From positions 1-25,781 of the forward strand of contig CAYJNQ010000024.1 of NCBI GenBank assembly GCA_964371725.1: a stretch of DNA of 25,781 bases, in the 5' to 3' direction. This stretch comes from JAAYCI01 sp964371725 (GTDB taxonomy: Bacteria; Bacillota; Clostridia; Oscillospirales; Ruminococcaceae). Below are positions 1 through 7,303 of this stretch, piece by piece. How positions within the stretch are numbered: the first letter of the stretch is position 1; every line of letters begins with the position of its first letter. The position numbers and the translations under genes are program-made. The notes beneath the pieces are model-generated. The model was not told where the DNA came from. It searched no databases and saw only the letters and a list, made by a program, of their open reading frames with translations.

Positions 1-160
1 CGGAGGCACCGTCGGAGGCATCGTCGGAGGCACCGTCGGAAGTGCTGTCGGAAGCACCGTCGGAAGCACCGTCGGAAGCACCGTCGGAGGCACCGTCGGA
101 GGCACCGTCGGAGGCATCGTCGGAGGCACCGTCGGAAGTGCTGTCGGAAGCGCCGTCGGA
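1..160 (+). repeat. 12-bp in-frame tandem repeat with 96-bp higher-order period
   Basis: About thirteen copies of a 12-base unit, GTCGGAGGCACC with synonymous (GAG/GAA) and non-synonymous variants, lie head to tail. The variant pattern around positions 18-54 (GCATCG then AGTGCTG) reappears at about 114-150. This indicates duplication of an eight-unit block after the single units had diverged. It is a coding minisatellite, with no spacers. Confidence 0.85.
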
Positions 161-209
161 GGTGCCTGAGGAGGCCGATGAGGAAACGAGCGAGCCGTTG
201 GCCGCCTAG
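1..209 (+). CDS. C-terminal end of a protein with an EAPS tetrapeptide repeat tail (5' end outside window)
   Basis: The frame is open from position 3 and ends at TAG 207-209. It translates almost entirely as the four-residue unit E-A-P-S, with variants E-A-S-S and E-V-L-S, then a short acidic end finishing in S-E-P-L-A-A. The DNA repeats with a 12-base period (GTCGGAGGCACC and variants). A longer block containing the EASS and EVLS variants recurs 96 bases later, that is eight units. Because the period is a multiple of three, codon phase is kept throughout. Such acidic, Pro/Ser-rich, low-complexity tails usually act as flexible linkers or spacers in secreted or surface proteins. The folded part lies outside the window, so the function cannot be named. 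The coding call is sure; anything beyond it is not. Confidence 0.75.
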   Translation, partial: EAPSEASSEAPSEVLSEAPSEAPSEAPSEAPSEAPSEASSEAPSEVLSEAPSEVPEEADEETSEPLAA

Positions 210-310
210 AAGGTGTGGTACAAGCGGGTGTGTGCCGTTTCGTTTTTTACGCCCGAAAGCCACAGCAAAACACACAGGGAATTGCGGCACAAAAACGCAA
301 TGAGAAAACA

Positions 311-350
311 AGTAGAGGGGACGATGCCAAGGGCATCTGTGCCCTCTACT
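311..350 (+). ncRNA. Long near-perfect hairpin in the 5' region of the radical SAM gene
   Basis: AGTAGAGGG (311-319) pairs with CCCTCTACT (342-350). Inside it, GATGCC (323-328) pairs with GGCATC (332-337) around an AAG loop. AC (321-322) can also pair with GT (339-340), giving about 17 base pairs with one mismatch and one bulge. No T-run follows, so it is not a standard terminator. It sits about 100 bases upstream of the radical SAM start. It may be a 5' leader element, an RNA processing site or a palindromic protein site. The rest of 210-448 shows no convincing gene or promoter. Confidence 0.4.
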
Positions 351-448
351 CATATACCCATATCGGTTTGTGGCTTTTGGGTGGGCGGATATGCCAAGAA
401 CAGAACAAAAAAAGACGAAAGCTTTTTCTTTTATAAATTGCAGAAGGG

Positions 449-1417
449 ATGAGGGAGATGAACAGGAAGAATCGATTTGAAACCCCGGGCGAGGAGAGAG
501 GTTTGAGCAAAGAAGAAGTGATAAAACTGCTGGGGGTGGAAATATTCAGTGAGGAATATTATCGGATACTTAGCAGGGCGAACGCATATGCGCGTACCGC
601 GTTTCAAAACAAAGGAATTATTTTTGCCCAAATCGGGGTGGACGCAGCGCCATGTTCTGTCAACTGCCGTTTTTGCAGGTTGGCTTCTGACAATTACAAC
701 CAAACCCAAAAACAGCAGATGACCTGCGAAGAGGTTGTGAAACAGGTGGAAAGTTTAATTGCAGAAGGGGCAGACGAAGTGTTCGTGATGTCAACGGCAG
801 ACATAGACAAAGAACTGTTTTTGGAAATGGGCGCCGCGGTGAGAAAAAGGATGCCGGACACGATGAGAATGGTGGCGAACACGGCGGATTTTGATTTGGC
901 GTATGCGAAAAAATTGTCGGGTGCCGGGTTTACCGGGGTGTATCACATATGCCGTTTGGGCGAAGGGGTGGACACAGAGGCGACACTGGAAAACAGAATC
1001 ATCACCTTAGAGGCGATAAAAGAGGCAAACCTTGAACTTTATTATTGTGTGGAACCAATAGGCCCCGAGCACAGCCACGAACAAATTGCAGAGGAAATTT
1101 TCAGGGCAAAAGACTATGGCGTGAATGTGATGGCGGTTATGAGAAGAATCAACTTTGCCGGTAGCCCCATGGCGGAATATGGGGAGATTACGGCCGCGAA
1201 ATTGGCTTTGATCTGTGCGGTTTCGGTTTTGTATGTGCGGCCGAACCGGGCAATGGGTGTGCATGAACCGGAAATCCTTTCGCTCATATCCGGCGCAAAC
1301 CAAATCTATGCCGAAATGGGCTCAAATCCGCGGGATTTATCTCAAAAAACAGAACAAAGCAGAGGGTTTTGCGTTCGGGATGCGCAAGCCATGCTAAGGG
1401 ATGCCCAGTGGGAATAG
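449..1417 (+). CDS. Radical SAM protein, BioB/HydE/PylB-like superfamily
   Basis: This 322-residue protein has a C-x3-C-x2-C cluster motif at residues 69-76 (CSVNCRFC), which should bind a 4Fe-4S cluster and S-adenosylmethionine for radical chemistry. Length and layout resemble the biotin synthase/HydE/PylB group, with a single TIM barrel. Cys200 in the segment YYCVEPIGPEHS falls where BioB has one of its auxiliary-cluster cysteines. The other BioB auxiliary cysteines are not evident, and Cys168 is an extra candidate ligand. It is therefore not canonical BioB. The start is ATG 449 or ATG 458; AGAAGGG at 442-448 would suit 458 better. A ferredoxin-like gene follows after 81 bases on the same strand and is a plausible electron or sulfur donor. 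The substrate is unknown; a variant anaerobic biotin synthase or another cofactor enzyme are the main options. Confidence 0.8.
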   Translation: MREMNRKNRFETPGEERGLSKEEVIKLLGVEIFSEEYYRILSRANAYARTAFQNKGIIFAQIGVDAAPCSVNCRFCRLASDNYNQTQKQQMTCEEVVKQVESLIAEGADEVFVMSTADIDKELFLEMGAAVRKRMPDTMRMVANTADFDLAYAKKLSGAGFTGVYHICRLGEGVDTEATLENRIITLEAIKEANLELYYCVEPIGPEHSHEQIAEEIFRAKDYGVNVMAVMRRINFAGSPMAEYGEITAAKLALICAVSVLYVRPNRAMGVHEPEILSLISGANQIYAEMGSNPRDLSQKTEQSRGFCVRDAQAMLRDAQWE

Positions 1418-1498
1418 CGGGGCTGCCCAAAATTTCAGATGCCCAAAGCACGAATGCATCTTGCCGAGCAAAAACGTGGACGACTGGGAGGAAGTAGC

Positions 1499-1822
1499 AT
1501 GAACATTACACTGGATGGAAAAGAATTGACGGGGAACAAAGAGGCGAAAAATCTTGTGGAATTTTTGGATGAGCAAGGTGTAAAGATAACAGCGCCCTGT
1601 TATAGAAGCGGCAGGGCCGGCGGTTGTTGCGCGGCTTGTGTTTTGGAAATTGACGGCAAAAAGGCATACGCCTGTGCCACAAAGCCGAAGGATGGAATGA
1701 ACATTGTTTACAAGCGGAAAGATTTGGTTAAAGAACGGCAAGAAAAATGGATGGCATTTGAAAAAATGCAGAAAGAGGGCACGGGCAATTCATGTTGCAG
1801 CGGCGCATGTAAGGGTTGCTAG
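1499..1822 (+). CDS. Small 2Fe-2S ferredoxin-like protein with a cysteine-rich C-terminus
   Basis: This 107-residue protein has a beta-grasp ferredoxin-like start and cysteines at 34, 43, 44, 47 and 59. The C34-x9-C44-x2-C47...C59 spacing resembles the N-terminal 2Fe-2S domain of NuoG and formate dehydrogenase subunits. The C-terminus ends in CCSGACKGC, adding four cysteines (99, 100, 104, 107) that could hold a second metal site. The start is ATG 1499, preceded by GGGAGGA with about 6 bases spacing; an in-frame ATG further upstream at 1439 lacks such a site. It directly follows the radical SAM gene, so it probably serves as that enzyme's redox partner or cluster donor. The partnership is inferred from position only. 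Confidence 0.8.
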   Translation: MNITLDGKELTGNKEAKNLVEFLDEQGVKITAPCYRSGRAGGCCAACVLEIDGKKAYACATKPKDGMNIVYKRKDLVKERQEKWMAFEKMQKEGTGNSCCSGACKGC

Positions 1823-1964
1823 ATAAGCGTAAATGCGAGCCTGTTTGGCAGCTACGAGGGCTTTGGTGCAAACCGAGCGTGGCGGATGAAGTTTTTTGGA
1901 ACGATGAGAAAGCTGTGTTTGCAGAAACATGCAAACGAATAGCGGATTGGCGATGGGAGAAAAA

Positions 1965-4445
1965 ATGCGAAACGAATTCATTAAAATTACAGGTGCAAAA
2001 GAAAACAACCTTAAAAATGTTTCGGTGGAGCTTCCCAAATATAAGCTCATCGCATTAACGGGGGTTTCGGGCAGTGGGAAAAGCAGCTTTGCCATGGATA
2101 TTCTTCAAAAAGAATGCCAAAGGCAGTATTTGGAATCAATGGGTATGGTTACCGACGGGCTGAATAAACCACAGGTGGACAGCATGGAGGGGCTTTCTCC
2201 GTCCATTTCGGTTGGGCAAAGGGTGCTTTCTAAAAACCCACGCTCAACCGTGGGCACATACACCGAGATATTAACCTATCTTCGTATTCTGTATGCAAAG
2301 CTTGCCACGAGAATTTGCCCGAACTGCAACGGAGAAATAGAGCCGAGTTTTGAGGAAGAGGAAGAAATTGACTTTACAGACACGGCTTGCCCACATTGCA
2401 AAACCAAGCTGCAACACCTAAGCATGGCCAGTTTTTCGTTTAACAAAACCGAGGGCGCTTGCCCAAAGTGCAAGGGCATTGGTGTTGTAAAAGAAATCGA
2501 TTTTTCGAAACTCATCGACCCAAACCTCACCATAAAAGAGGGCGCTATCAAAATATGGGGCAATGAAACTTTTTACGAGCATTATTCCAAGGTGTTCGAG
2601 GCTTGCGGCAAACATTACGGTTTCACTTTCGATGTCGCAAAGCCTGTAAAAGACTACAACGAGCTTGAAATGCTGGTGCTGCTTGACGGTGTGGATTCAG
2701 ACGCGTTTAAAAAGCAATTTCCGGGCATCAAAAAACCGAAACGCGTGATGGACGGTTATGTGGAAGGGCTTCGCACTTTCGTCAATAAAAAAGTGGCGGA
2801 GTCGGCCACCAAAAAAGTGGCCAACCCCGTTATTGCAAAGGCAATTGGAAGCACAGCTTGCAACGAATGCGGTGGCACAAGGCTTGGGTTTTGCGGAAAC
2901 ACAGCAAGCCTTGGCGGCAAAACCATTGTAGAAGCAAGCGAGCTAAGCATGGCGGCGCTGGCGGTGTTTTTGGAAGATGTGCAAAAGCGTTTGTCTTTGT
3001 CCGCTTTGGAAATTGGCACGGTGGTGATAGGCGACCTGCAAAAGCGTGTAAACGGAATGGTGAAAATTGGGCTTGAGTATCTGTCTATCAACCGGCCGGT
3101 TCACACGCTTTCCGGCGGCGAAAGCCAGCGAATACGGCTTGCCAGCATTTTGGAAAGTGGGCTTACGGGGGTGCTCTATATTTTAGACGAGCCCACAACG
3201 GGGCTTCATCCAAAAGACAGCTTGTTGCTGCTGGAAGCCATCAAAAAACTGCGCGATCTTGGCAACACCGTTTTGGTAATTGAGCATGACATGGATTTTG
3301 TAAGGCGGTGCGATTATGTGATTGATTTTGGTGTGGGCGCCGGCACGCTCGGCGGCGAAATTGTTGCAAGCGGCACGGTTTTAGAGGTATCGCAAAATAA
3401 AATATCCAAAACCGCACAATATTTACGGCAAGAAAAGACGAAGCCGAATGATGAAAAGGTTGGGGCAAGCGGGTTTATCCAAGTTCAAAATGCCACGGTA
3501 CACAACCTTAAAAATGTGTCGGTGGAGATCCCGCTTGGCCAGCTTGTCTCTTTTGCCGGGGTTTCGGGCAGCGGGAAAAGCAGCCTGGTTTTCGATGTGA
3601 TTGAGCAAAGAAAAAACGCAGAAGAGATAAAGGGGTTTGACACGGTTTCGGAGGTTGTGAAAATAGACCAAAACCCCATTGGCAGACAAAGCCGTAGCAA
3701 CATTGCGACGTATACCGAGGTTTTTACGCTGATAAGGGAGCTCTTTTCGGCCCAAAGCGGGGCGAAAAAATTAAAACTGAAGCCTGCTGATTTTTCTTTC
3801 AATGTGAAAGGCGGACGATGCGAAAAGTGTGAGGGGCTTGGGGTTATGGCGCTGGATATGCAGTTTTTAGACGATGTTGAAGTGGTGTGCCCCGTTTGCA
3901 AGGGGCACAGGTTTAAAAAGAAAGTGCTTTCGGTTCGCTACAAAGGAAAAAGCATTTCGGATATTTTGAATAGAACGGTGCTTGAAAATTTGGTGTTTTT
4001 TGAGGAGGACCGCGATATTTACAGAAAATTGAGCGTAATCAACGAGGTTGGGCTGGCCTATCTAAAGCTTGGGCAATCCACCGCAACGCTTTCGGGTGGT
4101 GAGTGCCAAAGGCTTAAACTTTCAAAGGAGCTTGCAAAGGGTGGTGGCGGCCACACCTTGTATTTGCTTGACGAGCCCACAACGGGGCTTCATCCGGCCG
4201 ATAGCGAAAACCTTTTGCAATTGCTGCAAAAGTTGGTGTCGGCGCAAAACTCTGTGTTTGTGATTGAGCACAATACGGATGTGCTTAAAAAAAGTGATTA
4301 TATTATAGAACTTGGCCCGCTTGGCGGCGATAAAGGGGGCAAGGTGATTGCGAAGGGAACCCCCTTGGAGATTGCGCAAAATGATAAGAGTGTTACGGGC
4401 AGATATCTAAATGCCGATGCGATGCGCGAAGAGTGCGGCTTCTAG
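1965..4445 (+). CDS. UvrA-like ABC ATPase lacking the UvrB-binding insertion (UvrA2 type)
   Basis: The protein has about 826 residues and two ABC cassettes. The first has Walker A GVSGSGKSS (about residues 33-41), signature LSGGESQR (about 382) and Walker B LDEPTTGLHP (about 407). The second has GVSGSGKSS (about 530), LSGGECQR (about 708) and LDEPTTGLHP (about 735). Zinc-finger CxxC pairs of the UvrA kind (CPKCKG, CNECGG, CEKCEG, CPVCKG) lie between the motifs. After the segment aligned with UvrA TEI-YLR, the sequence goes straight to CPNCNG. The roughly 100-residue UvrB-binding domain of UvrA (usually about 940 residues) therefore appears absent. UvrA2-type proteins of this shape are linked to DNA-damage tolerance and drug resistance rather than standard excision. 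The start is taken at ATG 1965, with GGGAG 5 bases upstream; ATG 1953 and 1929 are in frame but weakly preceded. Confidence 0.9.
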   Translation: MRNEFIKITGAKENNLKNVSVELPKYKLIALTGVSGSGKSSFAMDILQKECQRQYLESMGMVTDGLNKPQVDSMEGLSPSISVGQRVLSKNPRSTVGTYTEILTYLRILYAKLATRICPNCNGEIEPSFEEEEEIDFTDTACPHCKTKLQHLSMASFSFNKTEGACPKCKGIGVVKEIDFSKLIDPNLTIKEGAIKIWGNETFYEHYSKVFEACGKHYGFTFDVAKPVKDYNELEMLVLLDGVDSDAFKKQFPGIKKPKRVMDGYVEGLRTFVNKKVAESATKKVANPVIAKAIGSTACNECGGTRLGFCGNTASLGGKTIVEASELSMAALAVFLEDVQKRLSLSALEIGTVVIGDLQKRVNGMVKIGLEYLSINRPVHTLSGGESQRIRLASILESGLTGVLYILDEPTTGLHPKDSLLLLEAIKKLRDLGNTVLVIEHDMDFVRRCDYVIDFGVGAGTLGGEIVASGTVLEVSQNKISKTAQYLRQEKTKPNDEKVGASGFIQVQNATVHNLKNVSVEIPLGQLVSFAGVSGSGKSSLVFDVIEQRKNAEEIKGFDTVSEVVKIDQNPIGRQSRSNIATYTEVFTLIRELFSAQSGAKKLKLKPADFSFNVKGGRCEKCEGLGVMALDMQFLDDVEVVCPVCKGHRFKKKVLSVRYKGKSISDILNRTVLENLVFFEEDRDIYRKLSVINEVGLAYLKLGQSTATLSGGECQRLKLSKELAKGGGGHTLYLLDEPTTGLHPADSENLLQLLQKLVSAQNSVFVIEHNTDVLKKSDYIIELGPLGGDKGGKVIAKGTPLEIAQNDKSVTGRYLNADAMREECGF

Positions 4446-4540
4446 CGGGCGGCCACAGCGTGCATGCGGTTGTTTTGTTTTCGTTTGTGTAGGCACCGCC
4501 GAAAAAAGGCCCGGGCAAAACCCTTGGCGCCAAGATTTTC

Positions 4541-4569
4541 TTGTGGGTTTTGGGCGGCAGTGATATACT
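4541..4569 (+). promoter_or_regulatory. Sigma-A type promoter for the methyltransferase-ABC operon
   Basis: TTGTGG at 4541-4546 and TATACT at 4564-4569 are separated by 17 bases. They lie 65 bases upstream of the methyltransferase start, in the only sizeable gap before the operon. Confidence 0.6.
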
Positions 4570-4633
4570 GTAAAAAGAAAAAACAAGCAAACGGTGGCAC
4601 ATTTACGTTCCCAAACCATGTGGAGGTGAGCCG

Positions 4634-5221
4634 ATGCATTATTTTGAGAGCAGAGAGAACGTGGATTTATACACGGGCATGATGGCCGAATACGACAATG
4701 GGTTTATCATAAACGAGGTTCAAAAAGTGTTGCCTTGCGGCGCAAGCTTGCTGGAGCTTGGCATGGGAACCGGTGTGGATTTGATTTCACTTTCAAAACA
4801 CTATTGCGTAACAGGCAGCGACAGTTCGCGGCTTTTCGTGGATGATTTTAAGAAAAAAAGCGATTTGAATGTGTTGGTTTTGGATGCGGTGACGCTGGAC
4901 ATAGAAGGCAGGTTCGACTGCATTTATTCCAACAAAGTGTTGCAGCATTTAAAAAGGGAAGACTTTGTTGCATCGCTTTCCAAGCAATGCGCGCATTTAA
5001 CAGAGCGGGGAATTATTTTTGCAACCCTTTGGGCGGGAGAGCACCGAGAAGAGTTTGAGTTCCAGGGGCAATTGAGGTTTGTTTATTACGACAAGGGCAG
5101 CTTGGAAACCATTATCCCGAGCGAGCTCAAAATAGACAGCTTGTTTTATTACACGGAATTTGAGAAAGACGATTCTCTTGTTTTGATACTGCGCAGGAAA
5201 GAGGTGGCGGCATGTCGGTGA
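4634..5221 (+). CDS. Class I SAM-dependent methyltransferase
   Basis: This 195-residue protein carries the glycine-rich SAM-binding motif LELGMGTG at about residues 40-47. An acidic residue ends the next strand (VTGSDSS), followed by an LDAVTLDI motif II region and a FDCIYSNKVLQHL motif typical of small-molecule methyltransferases. The start ATG 4634 has a strong GGAGGTGAG site 3 bases upstream. Its last 10 bases overlap the following ABC ATPase gene, so the two are probably translationally coupled. The substrate cannot be read from sequence. In this setting it could modify a resistance or export target, or a small metabolite handled by the transporter. The family call is solid; the specific role is unknown. 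Confidence 0.88.
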   Translation: MHYFESRENVDLYTGMMAEYDNGFIINEVQKVLPCGASLLELGMGTGVDLISLSKHYCVTGSDSSRLFVDDFKKKSDLNVLVLDAVTLDIEGRFDCIYSNKVLQHLKREDFVASLSKQCAHLTERGIIFATLWAGEHREEFEFQGQLRFVYYDKGSLETIIPSELKIDSLFYYTEFEKDDSLVLILRRKEVAACR

Positions 5222-6042
5222 TTGAAATTCAAAATTTCAGCAAACAATATGGCCGTTTTACGGCGGTTCAAAATTTATCCCTCACTGTGCCAAGCGGGAA
5301 AATTGTGGGCTTTGTGGGCAAAAACGGTGCGGGAAAAAGCACCACTTTGCGCAGTATGCTGGACATGATTCATGTGAGCAGCGGCAAAATAACCCTTTTT
5401 GGCCTCGATAGCCGAAAGGATACAAAAGAGCTCAAGCGCAAAGTTGCCTACATTCCCAGCGAGGCGCAATTTTACGAGCACATCACAGGGCGGGCACTTT
5501 TGAATTTTGCCATTCAATTTTCCGATGTACATCCCGAGAAAATCGACGAACTTGCCCGGTATTTCGAGCTCGACTTGTCGAAAAAAATCAGTGAGCTAAG
5601 TTTTGGAAACCGCAAAAAGCTTTCTCTTGTGCAAGGGCTTGTGAAAAATTGTGCGCTGATCATTTTAGACGAGCCCACAAATGGGCTGGACCCTTTGATG
5701 CAACGGAAGTTTTTCGATTGGTTGCTGCGCGAAAAACAAGAGGGGAAAACCGTATTCCTTTCCAGCCACAATTTGGCCGAAATTGATAAATACTGCGATA
5801 TGCTTGCGGTGATTAAAGACGGAAAACTCGTGGATTACTTGGATATGGCCGATGTGAAAATTCGGTATCGGCAAGTGGTGAGCTACCAAACAACCGACGG
5901 CCACAGCGAGAGCTATGAGGTGGACGGCGACATCAATGCGCTGGTGGCAAAGCTTGCCGGCCTGCAGTTGAGCAGCCTAGAAATCAAAACAAAATCTGTG
6001 GAAGACGAATTTATTGATTACTACAAGGAGGATAAGCGATGA
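5212..6042 (+). CDS. ABC transporter ATP-binding protein (ABC-2 exporter type)
   Basis: This 276-residue protein has Walker A GKNGAGKST (36-44), a variant signature LSFGN (129-133) in place of LSGGQ, Walker B LIILDEPTNGLDP (149-161) and H-loop His186 (SSH). The signature variant with basic residues following (NRKKLS) is common in ABC-2 drug, bacteriocin and sodium exporters, for example in the BcrA/YtrB neighbourhood. After about residue 210 a short beta-rich C-terminal extension follows, ending in the SVEDEFIDYY motif seen in this subfamily. It overlaps the methyltransferase gene upstream by 10 bases and the permease downstream by 4 bases (ATGA). It should energise the 6039-6857 permease at the membrane. 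The substrate is unknown. Confidence 0.92.
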   Translation: MSVIEIQNFSKQYGRFTAVQNLSLTVPSGKIVGFVGKNGAGKSTTLRSMLDMIHVSSGKITLFGLDSRKDTKELKRKVAYIPSEAQFYEHITGRALLNFAIQFSDVHPEKIDELARYFELDLSKKISELSFGNRKKLSLVQGLVKNCALIILDEPTNGLDPLMQRKFFDWLLREKQEGKTVFLSSHNLAEIDKYCDMLAVIKDGKLVDYLDMADVKIRYRQVVSYQTTDGHSESYEVDGDINALVAKLAGLQLSSLEIKTKSVEDEFIDYYKEDKR

Positions 6043-6857
6043 AAAACGTGGAAGTGCGAAACATCCTAGCCATTTGCCGCTTCAACCTTTTTGTGAACAG
6101 GAAGCCCATTTTGGGTTGGAGCATTGCCATTTTTGCCTTTATGTTTTTATACATGATTTTGTTCCCCTTTGTTCGGGATATGGCGCAGGTGGAAGTGGAG
6201 ATGATGCCCGAGGAGCTTTTGCAATTGTTTGGCATGGGCAACTTTTCGGATATGTCCCGCTTTCTCCCCTACTACGGCTCTATTTTCGGCATCATCCTCG
6301 TGGCCGTTTCCATCTTTTCGGCCACCTTTTCCGCGGGGCTTTTGCTGAAAGAAGAAAAATCGAAATCCATCGAATTTCTAAACAGCCTGGCCGTTAGCCG
6401 CACGGAAATCTATCTGGCAAAATATTGCACCGCCACGCTTGCCGTGCTGCTGGTGGTGGTGGTGGCCGTGATGGCAACGCTGATTTGCGGTGCCATCAAT
6501 GGCGGCGAAACCTTCGATGCGGCAAAAGTTGTGGCCGCTTCTGCGGTTTCGGGTTTCATCCCCCTGTTTTTTGCAGTTGCCGGGCTTGCCATTTCGGGAA
6601 TCCATGCAAAATACGGCACAGGCGCCACGGCAAGTTTTGTGGTTCTTGCAAGCTATCTTCTGGGCTATCTTGGCACCTTGCTTGGGGATAAAGCCGAGTT
6701 TCTGATGTACCTTTCTCCCTTTGTCACCTTTGGCATAAGCAATACGGTCACCTTGTCCGGCGAAACCCAGGCGGCTTTGCTTGTCTATGTCATCTTGTAT
6801 GTTCTTTTGCTTGTGCTTGGCTGTGTTGCGTACAACAAGCGAGACCTTTCCATTTAA
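6039..6857 (+). CDS. ABC-2 type transporter permease
   Basis: This 272-residue membrane protein has about six hydrophobic segments. They include a first helix near residues 26-46 (WSIAIFAFMFLYMILF), others near 80-100, 130-150 and 165-185, and a last one near 245-265. The region LLKEEKSKSIEFLNSLAVSR, on the cytoplasmic side after the second helix, is the conserved coupling region of ABC-2 permeases. The start ATG 6039 overlaps the ATPase stop (ATGA), and AAGGAGG lies just upstream. With the 5212-6042 ATPase it should form an exporter, probably a homodimeric 2+2 complex. A weak GC hairpin follows the stop (6868-6881) without a T-run. Confidence 0.9.
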   Translation: MKNVEVRNILAICRFNLFVNRKPILGWSIAIFAFMFLYMILFPFVRDMAQVEVEMMPEELLQLFGMGNFSDMSRFLPYYGSIFGIILVAVSIFSATFSAGLLLKEEKSKSIEFLNSLAVSRTEIYLAKYCTATLAVLLVVVVAVMATLICGAINGGETFDAAKVVAASAVSGFIPLFFAVAGLAISGIHAKYGTGATASFVVLASYLLGYLGTLLGDKAEFLMYLSPFVTFGISNTVTLSGETQAALLVYVILYVLLLVLGCVAYNKRDLSI

Positions 6858-6979
6858 CAAAACAAGCCCGCGGCCGCGCGGTGGCCACAAAAAATGGGCC
6901 TATTTGTATAATTTACCGCATTTTATACAGTTTTCCAGGGCTTTTTAGATGTGTGTTTCGCCGTGCCGCCGGCCCAAGC

Positions 6980-7007
6980 TTGACACGCCGGGAAAACCTG
7001 CTATACT
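6980..7007 (+). promoter_or_regulatory. Strong sigma-A promoter driving the mutS2 leader
   Basis: A consensus TTGACA at 6980-6985 and TATACT at 7002-7007 are separated by 16 bases. The predicted start is near 7014, leaving a leader of about 290 bases before the MutS2 ATG. Confidence 0.75.
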
Positions 7008-7013
7008 TTAAAA

Positions 7014-7264
7014 AGATTCGAGTTATTTTGATAGATAGGAGTGTCTTTGTGTTAAGTGTAGCCTAAGTTTGGCTTTTAAAACGTAGTTTTAAGAACCAAA
7101 CCACCACAATATGTGTTCAAAACAATGGATATCGATACCGATACCCTTTTTAATTATGCATATTTTTGGGTTACATCTGGCAAAATACACTTTTCCTTTT
7201 TCGGTATTGCAGAATCCTTTTGGTTTTGTTAGGAAGTGTATAGATGTTTCTATGCACTTTTTTT
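7014..7264 (+). ncRNA. Candidate attenuating leader or small RNA upstream of mutS2
   Basis: This stretch begins just after the strong promoter and ends at an intrinsic terminator, with no supported ORF inside. Visible structure includes a hairpin at about 7070-7107. ATACACTT-tt-CC (7185-7196) is complementary to GGAAGTGTAT (7232-7241), which overlaps the 5' arm of the terminator. The two pairings exclude each other, as in riboswitches and other attenuators. I do not recognise a known aptamer: no T-box, SAM, purine, lysine or TPP core is visible. A free-standing sRNA of about 250 nt is the alternative. Confidence 0.4.
7234..7264 (+). terminator. Intrinsic terminator inside the mutS2 leader
   Basis: AAGTGTATAG (7234-7243) pairs with CTATGCACTT (7250-7259), with one G-T wobble and a 6-base loop. 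The T-run continues to 7264. It lies between the strong promoter and the MutS2 start, so it would stop most leader transcripts unless it is disrupted. Confidence 0.7.
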
Positions 7265-7303
7265 GTTGCCCAAAAATAGGCCGAAAAGAAAGCCGGGGAA
7301 AAT

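Larger units (their letters stand above)
6858..7303. other. Gene-free 446-base leader region upstream of mutS2
   Basis: No convincing coding frame is present. The region contains a short GC-rich hairpin after the permease (6868-6881), an isolated TATAAT at 6907-6912 without a good -35, and a strong promoter (6980-7007). A leader of about 250 bases follows, with a hairpin at about 7070-7107 (GTTTGG pairing with CCAAAC), and then an intrinsic terminator (7234-7264) 40 bases before the MutS2 start. Confidence 0.7.

Noticed and set aside
1..160. Short regular repeats resembling a CRISPR array
   Set aside because: The 12-base units are contiguous, in coding phase and without spacers; they encode EAPS repeats.
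213..452. Short open frames after the EAPS gene
   Set aside because: Two overlapping frames are open, neither has a ribosome site or protein-like composition, and the region contains a long hairpin.
1820..1942. UAG readthrough (pyrrolysine-like) of the ferredoxin gene
   Set aside because: The protein already ends in a sensible Cys-rich tail, other genes in the window use TAG as a normal stop, and no pyrrolysine genes are seen.
6868..6881. GC hairpin after the ABC permease as a terminator
   Set aside because: CCGCG/CGCGG forms a stem but no T-run follows on the plus strand; it may at most be a weak stop.
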